A stretch of 64,000 nt of DNA from Brachypterus glaber (Eukaryota > Arthropoda > Insecta > Coleoptera > Kateretidae), in assembly GCA_958510825.1 (NCBI GenBank), contig OY294048.1:10185589-10249588 (forward strand), read 5' to 3'. Of this stretch, positions 11,246 through 22,702 are shown in pieces; positions within the stretch are counted from its first letter, which is position 1; every line of letters begins with the position of its first letter. A program made the position numbers and the translations under genes. The notes beneath the pieces are model-generated. The model was not told where the DNA came from, ran no database searches, and saw nothing but the letters and a program-made list of their open reading frames with translations.

Positions 11246-12137
11246 TAGTCCAGGCAAATAATAAATATAAATTGCAATAAATGTACACGGGCTGATATTT
11301 TAAAGGGTAGTAGTAGATGGAAACAGTGAAATGCGTAAGGGGTGTCCCCTAGTTTGAATTTTAGGGGTGATCCCGCTTAATATGCATCTTACGATAAAAA
11401 TGAATAAAACTAATTTTGTTAAGGAAAAAATTTCCAACAATTTTCGTAAAAATCATTTTTTCATTATAATGTTTATATTAGTTATATTCAAAAATAGCCA
11501 TTTCGGAGGTACAATTAGTTTTTTTAATTTTTTAGCCAAATTATTTACCGGAGGATAAAAGTGTTTATGAGAAAACATGTAGCTCTTGAAATTATCTACA
11601 AGTTGCATATATTATGATCTTTATAGGTATTATAGTACGATTATAGAGGGTGCAACTCGAACTTTGTAACTGTACCAAAATACTTATGAAAATTCGTAAT
11701 ATATAAAGCTTAAGAAAATTTCAAAATCTACAAATTTGCTCATAACCTCCGCTGAAAAATCGAAAAAAACAATTTCACCCCCAACATGGCCATTTTTGAA
11801 TATTAACTCGATTGTTAATAACAATTTATCAATATATTAAAAAGAAACGATCCAAACAACAATTATTGAAACAAATATTAAAAAAAACGATCCAAACAAA
11901 AATTATTGAAAATTTCCTCCTTAACAAAATTGGGTATATGAATTTTTATCTTAAGATGCATTTTTAGCGAGATAACCGCACTCACCCCTAAAATTCAAGA
12001 TAGTAGACAACCCTTACAACCCGGTTAAAAACTAACCGAAGTGTTATGTTTCCATCCACTACTACCCTTTAAAATATCAGCCCATATACATTTATTGCAA
12101 TTTCAATATAGGAATTCCTCGTTATTTCACTGGACTA
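11246..12137. mobile_element. TAGTCCAG-family foldback, copy 1
   Basis: The left end is TAGTCCAGGCAAATAATAAA and the right end ...TTATTTCACTGGACTA. The arms pair over several hundred bases (GGGCTGATATTTTAAAGGGT / inverse; TCTTACGATAAAAATG / inverse). TA at both tips fits a TA target duplication. Four more copies lie at 14591, 45588, 48053 and 59683. No transposase is visible. Confidence 0.85.
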
Positions 12138-12247
12138 GTATAGAATTGTTGCGCCGCGCAACTTGCGGTGGTAAAGCCCTAGAAATGGAGCTCTCTACAA
12201 CTAGAATTATGAAACAAAAGACGTCTACCCTATCTCTATCTCATTTG

Positions 12248-12337
12248 TGCTACACTTTCCAGCCACCCAAATAAATAATGAATTTGTTTTTCATACAACA
12301 AATACAGTATTTATTTGGTTGGCCGGAAAGTGTAGCA
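12248..12337. repeat. Hairpin repeat with a degenerate neighbour
   Basis: TGCTACACTTTCCAGCCACC at the left pairs with the tail GGCCGGAAAGTGTAGCA, with ATAAATA blocks inside. A weaker version (GTTACACTTTTCGCCTGGCC ... GGTTGGGTGGAAGTGGGAGT) follows at 12432-12508, as if the hairpin had been duplicated in tandem and had decayed. Confidence 0.65.
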
Positions 12338-12508
12338 GTGAGCGGCATGAACGAACATAGCTAATGTGAATCTGTAGAATAAGATGATTCTACTAAAATT
12401 TAGATGACGCCAGTAATTTCTTTAATAAAAATAATATAGTTACACTTTTCGCCTGGCCAAGTAAATATTGTACTTGTTCAACAAAGAACAAATACAGAAT
12501 TTGTGTGG

Positions 12509-13171
12509 TTGGGTGGAAGTGGGAGTGTATGTATGTCTTCTATCCTTTTTGGGTAGAACTGTTGTCCCTGTCTAATCTAACGGGAGAAATCGCCATTGCC
12601 AATTGTTTTTACGATATGACATCCTTGTATTTGTAAAAAGTAACATAACCTCACATAATTATAGGAGGAGCATATCAGCGTAAACAAACAATTTGCTTAC
12701 AATCAATTGTTTTTTTTTTCACGCTGGCAACGCCGGTGCAACAAACCTATAGCAGTAAACACATTTTTAACAAAAGTTTTTAATATTTATTACTAGGAAT
12801 ATAAAAAATGTATATACTATATAAGCGTAGTTACAGGTTATTGCAATTACAAGATTGGACAACGTTTTCTAACAAAATTCTAAAAGCTAGAATACTATTT
12901 TTATATTTTAGGATACATATAATAATCATACATTTTTGTATTTGTTTACCAAATATGGCATATAAAGTGTCAAAAATGCTATTAAAAATATGGAAAAGTT
13001 TTTTTTTTAGTTTACATATCTATAGATAAATTTTAATTTTTTTTTTACTAAAAAAAAAAATTAATAATAACAAGATATTAGGATAAAATTAATTAAGAAA
13101 ATAAAAGTTCATCTTACTAGTAATATTTAGATCTATAAATCTCAAATGGGTTTAAAAGTAATTTTTTGTTA
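12509..13171. other. No recognised feature
   Basis: AT-rich DNA with homopolymer T runs (12708-12718, 13040s). A 73-codon open frame at 12808-13029 has no domain signature and lies in A/T-rich sequence. I see no gene. Confidence 0.45.
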
Positions 13172-13808
13172 TTAAGGGGGTTATATACCTTCTGGCTCGA
13201 GAAAATTAATTGATTTTTTTCAGGTATGTAATCATGTAATGAGTTTGTGAAAAAAATTTTATTGGAAAATTTGGAAATTTGTGAATACCATGGCCCTTGC
13301 CCCAAAACGCCTTTTTTGCACGATTTCTCGAAAACTAATTTACTGACCAATCTGAAATTTTTAGATATTGTTCCTAATTACAATAGCTAGTTCATGAACG
13401 AAGGGTTTAGCAAAAAAAAATATTTTTACGAAAATGGCGACGATTTTCCTAAAAAATCTATTTTCGATGTTCCGAAAATTGAGTCTATTGGCCGGAAAAA
13501 GTAGAAATTTTCGTTTAAATAAAAATCCCTTCGTTCACTAACTAGCTATTGTAATTAGGAACAACACCTAAAAATTTCTGACTTATCGATAAATTGGTTT
13601 TCGAGAAATCGTGCTCATCGCAAAAAAAAGGCGTTTCGGGGCAAGGGCCATGGTTTCCAAAATTTTCCGAATTTTCTAATAAAAAATTTTTTACACATCA
13701 AAACATATACTGTTTGATATATTGTAGATTGTTCGAATTAAGTTGTGATTACATACCTGAAAAAAATTCAATCAATTTTCCCGAGCCAGAAGGTATATAA
13801 CCCCTTAA
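13172..13808. mobile_element. Foldback flanked by TTAA
   Basis: The left end GGGGGTTATATACCTTCTGG is mirrored at the right by CCAGAAGGTATATAACCCC. TTAA stands directly outside both ends (13172-13175 and 13805-13808). The arms run ~250 bp (CATGGCCCTTGCCCC, CTAATTACAATAGCTAGTT and inverses). TTAA duplication suggests a piggyBac- or Kolobok-type mobiliser. Open frames inside (13117-13350 minus, 13594-13800 plus) are the two arms reading the same sequence. Confidence 0.8.
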
Positions 13809-14590
13809 GTTATTATTTATTCGGAATTATTTTTTCTAACAAATATGCAAAATTTAAAAAATTAAGTTGTGTTTACTTTTGAAGTATAGGCTTGACCAAT
13901 TGGGCAACGTCTAAACTGGAACTGTCTTGACTAATGTAAGTGAAAGTATTTTTTTTTATTTACCAACGTAGTTTGTTATTTACCACCGTTATTTTTAAAT
14001 AAAATACCCATATGGGTATGATGATATAAAGTGCAGTGTTTCATACAAGGTTTCATATAAAAGTTATAGTATCAAAAGTCCAAAGAATTTAATTCAAATA
14101 AATATTTATATTTTTGCATTTGTCAGAGTAGAATTATCGACTTTAAACCAAAGTGTTTCCCTGTGAATGTCAAGAAAATAAATATTTGAGCAAAATATTT
14201 TTATTTGGTTTATAAACCTTATAAAGTCCATTGCGGCCTTTATTTATTTTATTTTTTTTATTTATTTATACTCTTTAGGGACCCAATTAATTAGCTGTTT
14301 AAACCACGGAGTGTGCCCATAATACAACCTACATAGGTTAGAGGTTAAAATTCAACATAGGAACGGGATATCCCAGACCTGCCTAATAGCGGATCCTGTG
14401 TTTTATAGAGAAATTAAAATACGAGATTGGTTGGTCGGATAGCCCTGGCAGCTAAGACCACAAATTGAAAGGTCAAGGTCAACCACGGAGTGTTATTATT
14501 TACAATAAATTTCAGTACTTCACATCTATTAGCCATTCCTTATTTCATCCAGTGTTCAATGTTTTATACCCCATTCCTGCACATCCTTCA
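13809..14590. other. No recognised gene; unclassified repeat-like block
   Basis: An ATTT run is at about 14238-14272. The block between two AACCACGGAGTGT copies (about 14315 and 14482) has higher GC and resembles a short interspersed repeat, but I cannot classify it. Confidence 0.4.
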
Positions 14591-15468
14591 TAGTCCAGTC
14601 AAATAATAAATGTAAATTGCAATAAATGTACACGGGTTGATATTTTAAAGAGTAGTAGTGGATGGTTACAGAACACTCCTGTTAGTTTTTCACCGACTAA
14701 TTTGCCTAAGGGGTGTCCGCTATCTTGAATTTTAGGGGTGGGTTGCTTAATATGCATCTTACGATAAAAATGCATATAACCAATTTTGTTAAGAAGGAAG
14801 TTTACAACAATTTTTGTTTAGATGATTTTTTTAACATATTAATAGCAATCGAGTTAATTTAAAAATAGCCATGTTGGAGGTGAAATTGGTTTTTTCCATT
14901 TTTCGGCCAAATTATTTATTGGACGATAAAATTGGTTATAAGCAAACTTGTAGCTCCTGAAATTCTCTATAAGTTTCATATGTTATAAATGTCCATAGGT
15001 AATTCGGCACGGTTACAGAGGGCGCAACTCGCCTTTAACCGCCCACTATAACCGTAAAAACCTACTTATGAAAATATATAATATATAAAACTTATATAGA
15101 ATTTCAAGAGCTTATAACAACTTTTATCTTACGATGAATAATTTGACTGAAAAATCGAAAAAAACAATTTCACCCACAACATAGCCATATTTGAAAATCT
15201 ATAACTCCATTGTTATTAACATAAAAAAATGATCCAAACAAAACTTGTTGGAAATTTTTTCCTATACAAAATTGGTTATATACATTTTTATCGTAAGATA
15301 TATATTTTGCGAGATAATCGCACTCACCCCTAAAATTTAAGATAGGGATGTCCCCTTAAGCAAATCACCCGGTGAAAAACTAACTGGAGTGTTCTGCCTT
15401 TTAAAATATCAGCCCGTGTACATTTATTACAATTTAACACAGGAATTTTTCGTTATTTAACTGGAATA
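14591..15468. mobile_element. TAGTCCAG-family foldback, copy 2
   Basis: It starts TAGTCCAGTCAAATAATAAA and ends TTATTTAACTGGAATA, so the right tip is mutated. The arms match copy 1 throughout (GGTGTCCGCTATCTTGAATT, CATGTTGGAGGTGAAATTGG, GTAGCTCCTGAAATTCTC). No coding region. This is one of the best-preserved copies for reconstructing the family order. Confidence 0.85.
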
Positions 15469-15867
15469 TCATAAAAACCATAAGCATTAGCGCAACAAGT
15501 TAATAATAATAATAATAATAATGCTGTAATATATTAGATAAATAATTTTGGCCAAATATTAAAAAGATATAATTTCAAAAATTAAAACATTGTGACCACC
15601 ATAAAGTCTGCACTAAATGAAAAAGTTTTTTATTAATAAATATTTTTTAAAAATGGTCTTTACCATCTAGGAGAGCATAAAAATAAATTAAAAAATTAAA
15701 TTTAAATTTTGACAATTGTCACCTGTTATGTAGAGAAAATACCAACTTTTAGACCCGGTTGCACAAACCTTGCTTAAATTTGAACCTACCCTGTCTGCCA
15801 TGGAAACCATTGTTGCAACAAATGTTTCCATAGTAAACCAGGTTTGGACAATAGACAAAAGTGCTAC
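15469..15867. other. No gene; TAA microsatellite
   Basis: A (TAA)n run is at about 15501-15523. The 70-codon open frame at 15688-15900 (minus) ends inside the hairpin at 15868 and shows no domain. Confidence 0.5.
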
Positions 15868-15936
15868 TACCCTGTTGAAAATGACGGGTGTGTGCACCAT
15901 TTATACCCGCCCAGACCCGTCATTTTCAACAGGGTA
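15868..15936. repeat. Hairpin with ~23-bp arms
   Basis: TACCCTGTTGAAAATGACGG (15868) pairs with CCGTCATTTTCAACAGGGTA ending at 15936. The loop is ~20 bases. Confidence 0.8.
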
Positions 15937-16129
15937 ATTAAAGATTTTAAATGATTTGTTAAAGATTAAGGATTTTAAATGATTTATAAGAAAGTGATAA
16001 AAGAATAACTTTATAACATAAATGTAACAGGTGTTTAAACCCACATTCATCTAAATGCTAGTAACAAGTTGAGTAACTTTCTGATTTATATTTCGCGTCA
16101 TGATAGAAAAAGGTTCCGCAGGAGTTTAA

Positions 16130-16656
16130 TAGTATATTAAAGTACTAGTTTCATAACATACGTTTTTAGCGCACGAGTACAAGTTTAGAAAACGAGCCGC
16201 TTGCGGTGAGTTTTCTAAAGTACTAGTGCGCTAAACACGTGTTATGAAACGAGTGCTTTATACAATTTTTTCTATTTTGCTCTAAAATTTTAAAAAACTT
16301 ACATTTAAATTGATGACTGATTTAGGAATTTTTGTTTCGAATTGGCATTACAGTTTTCGCCATGTTTAAAATTCTAAGAACTAATATTATTTTAATATAT
16401 TTTATAGTAATTTCTTCTCTTTTCCACTGCAAGTAACCAAGCCACAATTTTAACACGGTAAAACATAACCTAAACACAAAATTTTGTAGAAAATTAAACT
16501 TTAAACCGACGTTCACAATTGCTCGGCAAACGTCAAGAGATAGACTTTTGTCTGTTGCCAACCCAAAAGAAAAAACAGTAGAGACTTCTTATGGGCCTAT
16601 AAGAACACGCAAAATGCGTGTGATTATGAGCTTATAAGAGTCGCAAAATAGAAAAA
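16130..16656 (-). mobile_element. Hairpin-ended 0.53-kb element, copy A
   Basis: One end is a ~120-bp imperfect hairpin (16140-16262): GTTTCATAACATACGTTTTT...GCGCACGAGT pairs with ACTAGTGCGCTAAACACGTG...TTATGAAAC, with GAGCCGCTTGCGGTGAG at its tip. The other end holds AAGAACACGCAAAATGCGTG and TCTTATAAGCTC-type palindromes next to GCAAAATAGAAAAA. Copies B (19931-20461) and C (25803-26327) have the same order. An open frame without an ATG (16322-16561 minus, 79 codons) is kept in A and B. Confidence 0.8.
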
Positions 16657-17451
16657 ATAAACAAGAAGGGTTTATCCTTAATAATAATTTCTTAAAAGAT
16701 TAAACCATTTTTTTGCTCCATATGGATGGATATGAAATTAGCAGGAGACTCTCATCTCACCGTCACTTAGTTTGTCCCTTCAAGGATATTCGAGGACCCT
16801 TTTTGTAGTGTTGCTAATTTTAACTGTATATAAAATAACGGTTTTGTTTTCAAAACGTTTAAAAGGTTTAATAATTATTAAATTATAATTAATTTATTTT
16901 TCAAGGTTATATCTTTTGACAGTGAAAATTGACACATATAAGAGATATAACCTTAAAATTAAAAATAACAGTTATCTGTTGGTAATTCTTTACTTATTTG
17001 AACTAATTTGTGCTTTCCCCTGAGACGTATTCTGCCTAATAAGACTTTATGTTTCATCTGCATACCAATATAACTTTTTTGTTATTTTTTTAAGTCATCA
17101 TTATTTATTAAAAACATGAAAATTTCCTTCGCCAATTTATATGTTTCCAGTATCTTCATGCGTGGAAAATATTTCCGATCATTGTTAGGGAAGTTTAAAT
17201 TTTAAATTGTTGAGGATATTCTTTGAACGAGTATGGAAGAGAAAAGTTGTTCAGGAGTATAATATGCTCAAAGAAATAGAGCCCAGTCAAACAGTCATGT
17301 GAAAGGGCGTCACCTTGCAATGAAAGGCACACTCCGGTTTCCGGTTTTTTTTATAATCAAAAGGGGTTCGCCTAAAAAGCTTAAATCCAAACACCCCAGT
17401 GCGTTTTTTTTCATTGTTACGTGCAAAAAGACATTGTTTTTATTTTGGTTC
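16657..17451. other. No recognised gene
   Basis: AT-rich sequence. A 70-codon open frame at 17299-17511 runs into the left arm of the next foldback and has no known domain. Confidence 0.45.
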
Positions 17452-17786
17452 ATATCTCGGCTTAAATTCGTCGCTCAGCAAAAAGTAAACATGATGTTTG
17501 TTCGTTATTGAATTCTCTAAAATTTATGTAAATAACTTTTTTTGTTTAAACAATCAGAAAAAAAGTTACAGAGCGTTAAAGTTGATGAAATAGACATCAT
17601 ATTCAAAAAATGAACAGTTTTCCAGTTGTTTTCGAAAAACCGAACTTTTGTAAGTTTTCAACGCTCTGTAACTTTTTTTCTGATTGTTTAAACAAAAAAA
17701 GTTATTTACTTAAATTGTAACGAATTGAATAACGAACAAACATCATGTTAATTTTTTGCTGGGCGACGAATAGAAGCCCAGATCAC
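17452..17786. repeat. Foldback with ~120-bp arms
   Basis: The left arm 17452-17573 (ATTCGTCGCTCAGCAAAAAG..., AACAATCAGAAAAAAAGTTA, CAGAGCGTT) is matched by the right arm 17650-17786 in reverse complement. The spacer is ~75 bases. GCCCAG-type blocks outside each arm (17281, 17777) suggest that the element may be longer. Confidence 0.75.
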
Positions 17787-18369
17787 TGTATGATTTAAGA
17801 GTAATGATTCAGATTAGTTTTATGCAAAATTTAAATTGTTTAGAACTTTTTCTTTCTCATCTCACCGCTAGTTTTATTTAAAACAGCTCTCTCATGCCAA
17901 AAAATAAGAGATAATAATTTTTTGGTTAATTCAACAGGTTTCATGGCAAAAGATCAAGATACAAAGTCAGAGGTATGTAAAGTAGGGTTAATAAAGTACT
18001 TATCTGATACTAGCAAAATTGATGATGTTAAACTCGTATCAGGAGGTTTTTAGGTTGGGTAAATTTATATACGGAAAGCAAATAGGGTGAACTTTAACTA
18101 AACTAGAATGACAAATATATTAGCTTTAAAAAACTTCTGCTTTTAAATTTTAATCATTCACAAAGTGATCTCTATAACTTGTCATGTCATGGAGCTTTAG
18201 TTACAACACTATAAATATATTTATCACGACCAATCAGAAATTGTAATAAGTAGTGCTGTCAACAAAAGAATGCATGTCCAGTAGGCATATAGTATAGTTA
18301 TATAAAATATTTTTTCAAAGAAATATACATATTAATTCTTTTTAAGCATTTTTTATAAATCACGATAAC

Positions 18370-18545
18370 TTTGATATTTTTAGCTTCTAAAATATGGGCT
18401 AGGGGCGTGGGGGGATTTTTTTAATAAAAAGGTCGATCAAGTGATATGTGCAAAAAATATAGTTTATGCTGTCCCAATGGAACAATGTCCCATTTAGATA
18501 GTCTACAAGTTATCTGCCCTTTACCAGTAACTTTTGGACTTTATA
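18370..18545. repeat. Fragment of CAGTGCGGTCC-family element
   Basis: CTTCTAAAATATGGGCTAGG, GGCGTGGGGGGATTTTTTTA and a GTAACTTTTGGAC end match blocks of the complete copy at 7599-8320, with deletions. Confidence 0.5.
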
Positions 18546-18689
18546 CTTTAGCAGGAAATATTGTATAATTTAATGCAAATTCAATTTTTGTGTTAAAATT
18601 ATATGAAGTTTTTTTTTTGTTTTTATTAATTTTTAACCATTTTGTAACAAGTGACGAGGAACATTGTTTTTAGTTTCAGCCAGTTTAAA

Positions 18690-19640
18690 ACCATGAAATG
18701 TCTTATATTTGCAGTCGAAAAAGTATACTCTATAGCATGTATGGAATAGTTAATTCTAGCTCGCGTAACTGTCATACTTGCCTTCGACAAATTTTCCGCT
18801 CGCGCGAAATGTTTTCTTTTCCTACGATCCCTTATGAAAATTGTATTTAGCACACCCTTTTGTTCTTCAGAAAACGCCTTATATCACACTACTTTGATAT
18901 TTTCACCCTAGTTTAATATTTATGTATGAGGGTTTGCCTAATTTCACGTATGTAGGTTTGCCAAATTTCACGTATGTAGGTTTGCCTTAATTTACGTTGT
19001 AGATTCTACGAATTTAGCTCACCTCGTTTTATATGTAATTTTTCACCTTTCATCACAGAATTTTATGATATCTTTTATGTTTTTCAATCCAAATATTTCT
19101 GTTTTTCATGTCAAAGCTATAATCTTACTAGATTGACCAATATATAACTTGGGATGTTTTATTTATGTCTAGATTTTATAAAAATTACTTAATATTTGAT
19201 TTAGTTACCGTACATTTTATAAAAAAACATCAAAATACTCGGTCTTTTTCTTATGCAATTGCGTTATAGGCAACCCATCAAACAGCTAGGTATTGTATTG
19301 TATAATATTGTATTAAATTTAAAAACAAATAAAACTAAAAGTAAAAGAAAATCACATTTCCTGTTTAACATACATAAATTTGTATGCTATTTTTTGCTTT
19401 GCTTTGCTTTCTTTGAATAAGTAATAAAAATTAGAAAATATTAAATTAAGAAACTTTATATTTTTTCAGGGTCGCAGGAAAGATAGTGTACATAACTCGT
19501 TGGAAAGTGTATTTCGTACACTAGTGGGGTTTCCTCACTCGCCTGAAGGCTCGTTCGTAAATCTTCCCACTCGCGTGAAATATGTCACTTTCCACACTAG
19601 TTAAGTAAGATACTAGTTCCATACTAGTTATAGATTATAC
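18690..19640 (+). repeat. 0.9-kb interspersed repeat, copy 1
   Basis: The same series of blocks occurs inverted at 42010-42800: GAAAACGCCTTATATCACAC, GGTTTGCCTAATTT, TTCACCTTTCA, ATTTCTGTTTTTCATGTCAA, TAGATTTTATAAAAATTACT, CCTGTTTAACATACATAAAT, ATAACTCGTTGGAAAGTGTA. Both ends carry CG-rich imperfect hairpins (CTCGCGTAAC..CGCTCGCGCGAAA; CACTCGCGTGAAATATGTCA). In this copy a 24-bp unit TATGTAGGTTTGCCAAATTT(+CACG) is repeated three times (18923-18998), against one unit in copy 2. No transposase is seen. Confidence 0.75.
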
Positions 19641-19930
19641 TATTCTTCACCTAGAGCAATATTAAAATAATTTTATTTTATAATTATAATTATTATTTTT
19701 GGAAATTATCAGAATTACACAGATGAGCTGACTCAAAATTATTATAACTATTATTGGTATTATAATTAATAATATTATGCTTTTTGTTTAGTTTAGTTTC
19801 ATGTAACCGCTGAACAAGCAAAATTACCATTTAATGCTCATGAAATTGAACTCAAAAATTTAATATGCAAAGTAGGAGTAGTGTAGGGTGTTACCATTAC
19901 GCGGTTGCGTCTGATTTTAAGAAAAACGTT

Positions 19931-20461
19931 TTTTTCTATTTTGCGACTCTTATAAGCTCATAATCACACGCATTTTGCGTGTTCTTATAGGCCCAAAAGA
20001 GGTCTCTACTTTTTTTTTCTTTTGGGTTGGCAATAGACAAAAGTCTATCTCTTGACGTTTGCCGTGCAATTGTGAACGTCGGTTTAAAGTTTAATTTTCT
20101 TCAAAATTTTGTGTTTAGGTTATGTTTTACCGTGTTAAAATTGTGGCTTCGTTACTTGCAGTGGAAAAGAGAAGAAATGACTATAAAATACATCAAAATA
20201 ATATTCGTTCTTAGAATTTTAAACATAGCAAAAACTGTAATGCCAATTCGAAACAAAAATCCCTAAATCAGTCATCAATTAAAATGTAAGTTTTTTAAAA
20301 TTTTAGAGCAAAATAGGAAAAAATTGTATAAAGCACTCGTTTCATAACACGTTTTTAGCGCACTAGTAATTTAGAAAACTCACCACAAGCGGCTCGTTTT
20401 CCAAACTTGTACTCGTGCGCTAAAAACGTATGTTATGAAACTAGTACTTTAATATACTATT
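19931..20461 (+). mobile_element. Hairpin-ended 0.53-kb element, copy B
   Basis: Inverted relative to copies A and C. The terminal hairpin is at 20333-20450, with CTCACCACAAGCGGCTC at its tip. The open frame at 20027-20266 (TTG, not ATG, at its start) differs from that of copy A at roughly six replacement and five silent sites by my reading. The right end is ACTTTAATATACTATT. Confidence 0.8.
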
Positions 20462-21153
20462 CAACAATTCTGCACTTCAGTGAAAAAGGGGTAGTGTTTT
20501 TCGGTAAGTTTAGACATAAGCCAATTTTATTCACACCAAGTAGTCACACAACCTATGCTCTATGCACTTTAAAACACAGATAGCCACGAGAAAGATACGT
20601 CGTTAAATGAATTTTCTATTTTAACGACTATGTCAATTTTATCGTTTATTCACAACTATTTAGTAATTGACTAATTACATATATACATAAAAATTAGTTA
20701 TTATTAACTGCAACTTCCTAAAAAGTTAGAAACACCTCATTTTCCACCCTTGGTCGGGAAGGTACTTGTAGCTAACTTCACGTATGTGACTTATCAAAAA
20801 TTAGAATTTATACTTGAATTTTATAACAAAACAGTTTTAAATGCGTTTATTTTTTTATTTATTTATTTATTCATGATATATTTTTTTGACATTTATGAAA
20901 AATAAACAGTGACCACTTCCAACTTTATAGATTATTATATTACTATTTTGAGATTTAGTTAAACGTGATTAACTTTAGTTAAAAATAAAAAATGCATTAC
21001 AATATAAGGTACCTAACTTGATATAACAAATAACCAAAAATAGTTTTAAAGTTAGAAAAATTCAATAATTTTATTTACCTTGATAGCTAATCATTTGTTG
21101 ACTTTTTGTGTATTTCTTTGGTGTATGCCTTCTATAATCAAAATTGTCATTAA
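20462..21153. other. No recognised gene
   Basis: AT-rich sequence with an ATTT run near 20850-20870. Nothing coding is seen. Confidence 0.45.
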
Positions 21154-21431
21154 GCTTTGTGTTTCTTATTTGTAAAAAGAAATTCTGATATTTTTTCACA
21201 AAACTCAGATGTACATCATCATAGTACAAGACAGGGACATAACCTTAGAATTCCCAAACATAAAAACTCTTTTTTTTTAAATCGCCTGCATATTGTTGCA
21301 TTACGTTTTACAACAAACTGCCAATGGAATTAAGAAATATTGAAAACTATAATTTGTTTAAAAAGTCTGTCAAATTATATCTCATTGATAAAGTTTTTTA
21401 TACAATTAATGAATTTTTAGTTCAAAACTAG
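21154..21431 (+). pseudogene. Reverse transcriptase C-terminus (CR1-type LINE), frameshifted
   Basis: One frame reads ...TSDVHHHSTRQGHNLRIPKH. After a frameshift near 21300 the next reads FYNKLPMELRNIENYNLFKK..., stopping with TAG at 21429-21431. The pattern STRxxxxLRIP followed by FYNxLP and FKKSVKxYL is the familiar C-terminal signature of CR1-group reverse transcriptases. The polymerase domain itself is absent. The fragment cannot act alone; it is a dead-on-arrival insertion with at least one frameshift. Confidence 0.75.
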
Positions 21432-21805
21432 TATTTGTTGTATTTTTTTTGTGTTTTTTTTTTTAATAATTCGTATGTATATATTGTATTGTAGTTCATG
21501 TATTTATATTTTAAACGTTATTACTTTTGTGCTGTAACAAGGTGAGGTGTGGTCGTGCATTTCCCTAAAACGGCGTTAAAAAGATCAACGCACAGTGACC
21601 TATTTAATCAAATATGACTTTTTTTAATTTTTTTTTTGCTATTTTTTTTTTTCTTTTTTTTAGTCATAATTTTTTGTTATAATTGGGTAAAAAAAAATGC
21701 ATGGGTTTGCCAAATTCCTAATAATTTATTTTTTATGTTTATTTTTTTCTTAAATTGACTTACCATATGTACTTCATTGATGGCGAAATAAATTATTATT
21801 ATTAT
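21154..21805 (+). mobile_element. 5'-truncated CR1-group LINE, 3' end
   Basis: This is the terminal part of a non-LTR retrotransposon. The end of the reverse-transcriptase ORF (21154-21431) is followed by a ~370-bp 3' UTR and a tail AATAAATTATTATTATTAT at 21787-21805, the (ATT)n style of tail found on CR1/L2/Daphne-type LINEs. Everything upstream of the extreme C-terminus is missing, as expected from incomplete target-primed reverse transcription. Target duplication was not recognised. Confidence 0.75.
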
Positions 21806-22592
21806 ACAAACCTTGGTGTAACATTTCATTTGTCCTTCAGTAATTACCAAACCTCGGAGCTACGCTCCTTGGTTTGCTAACTTTCCTCAGGAAATGCAAC
21901 AGTTTCCACCTCTGTATGTAATATACTATTTACTGCTACATTCTGTATCTAATCGTTTTAAAATTAACCTTACTTTTGCAAAATATTTAAATATTAGTTT
22001 CTTACAATTTATAAAATTTTAATGCTTATTGGCAACTCCGTTTATGTGCGTCGTGACAACCGTGAAAAAAATCGCCTTGTTTGTTAAATTAGACATTTTT
22101 ACTTGTCAGTATTGGTACTTGGTGTAGAATTAATTTGGATATAAGATATAAAATTGAGAAATATTTAGATTAAAATGAAAAATTTACGAGAAAAAAAAAA
22201 GAAAAATCATGATTTTAGAAACTTAGGATGATCTATTACTAGGTTAGAACGCTTGACTGATGTGTTTTTAACAGTTTTATTCTTAGTGTAAGTTAAATAG
22301 TTGACATTTATCTTTTAGTATATAGGAAGAATGATACTATGCGAGAGTTTGTAGTAATTTTTCCAGTTATGCCAACTATACAAGGTTGGTAGCCTTGTTG
22401 TCAAGTTAACTTTTTTGTTTCTTTGACGTTTTGTTTATTACTTGTATTTTGTCAAGAACTTGCATTAAAATTGGTGAGCTATTATATATGAGTTATTATA
22501 TTATATATTATAAGTTATTAGTAAACTTACGATTCCTCTATTTTTATTAATTTTAATTGTGCACATTGTTTGTTTATTTTCTCTATAGTTAT
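21806..22592. other. No recognised gene
   Basis: A small palindrome CGGAGCTACGCTCC is at about 21855. Otherwise AT-rich sequence with no coding signal. Confidence 0.45.
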
Positions 22593-22702
22593 TTTCCTAA
22601 TAAGTGCGGAAATTGGTCCTTTTCCGCACGCGACTGCAGTTGACGCACAGCGGAATTCGGTCAAGCATTCAAGCGCGGAAAATACACTTTCCGTTAGGAA
22701 CA
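22593..22702. repeat. CG-rich imperfect hairpin
   Basis: TTTTCCTAATAAGTGCGGAA faces TTTCCGTTAGGAA at the other end. Inside are TCCGCACGCGACTGCAG and CGCACAGCGGAATTCGG, much richer in CG than the surroundings. It belongs by layout to the group of tip-palindrome hairpins listed in the findings. Confidence 0.6.
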
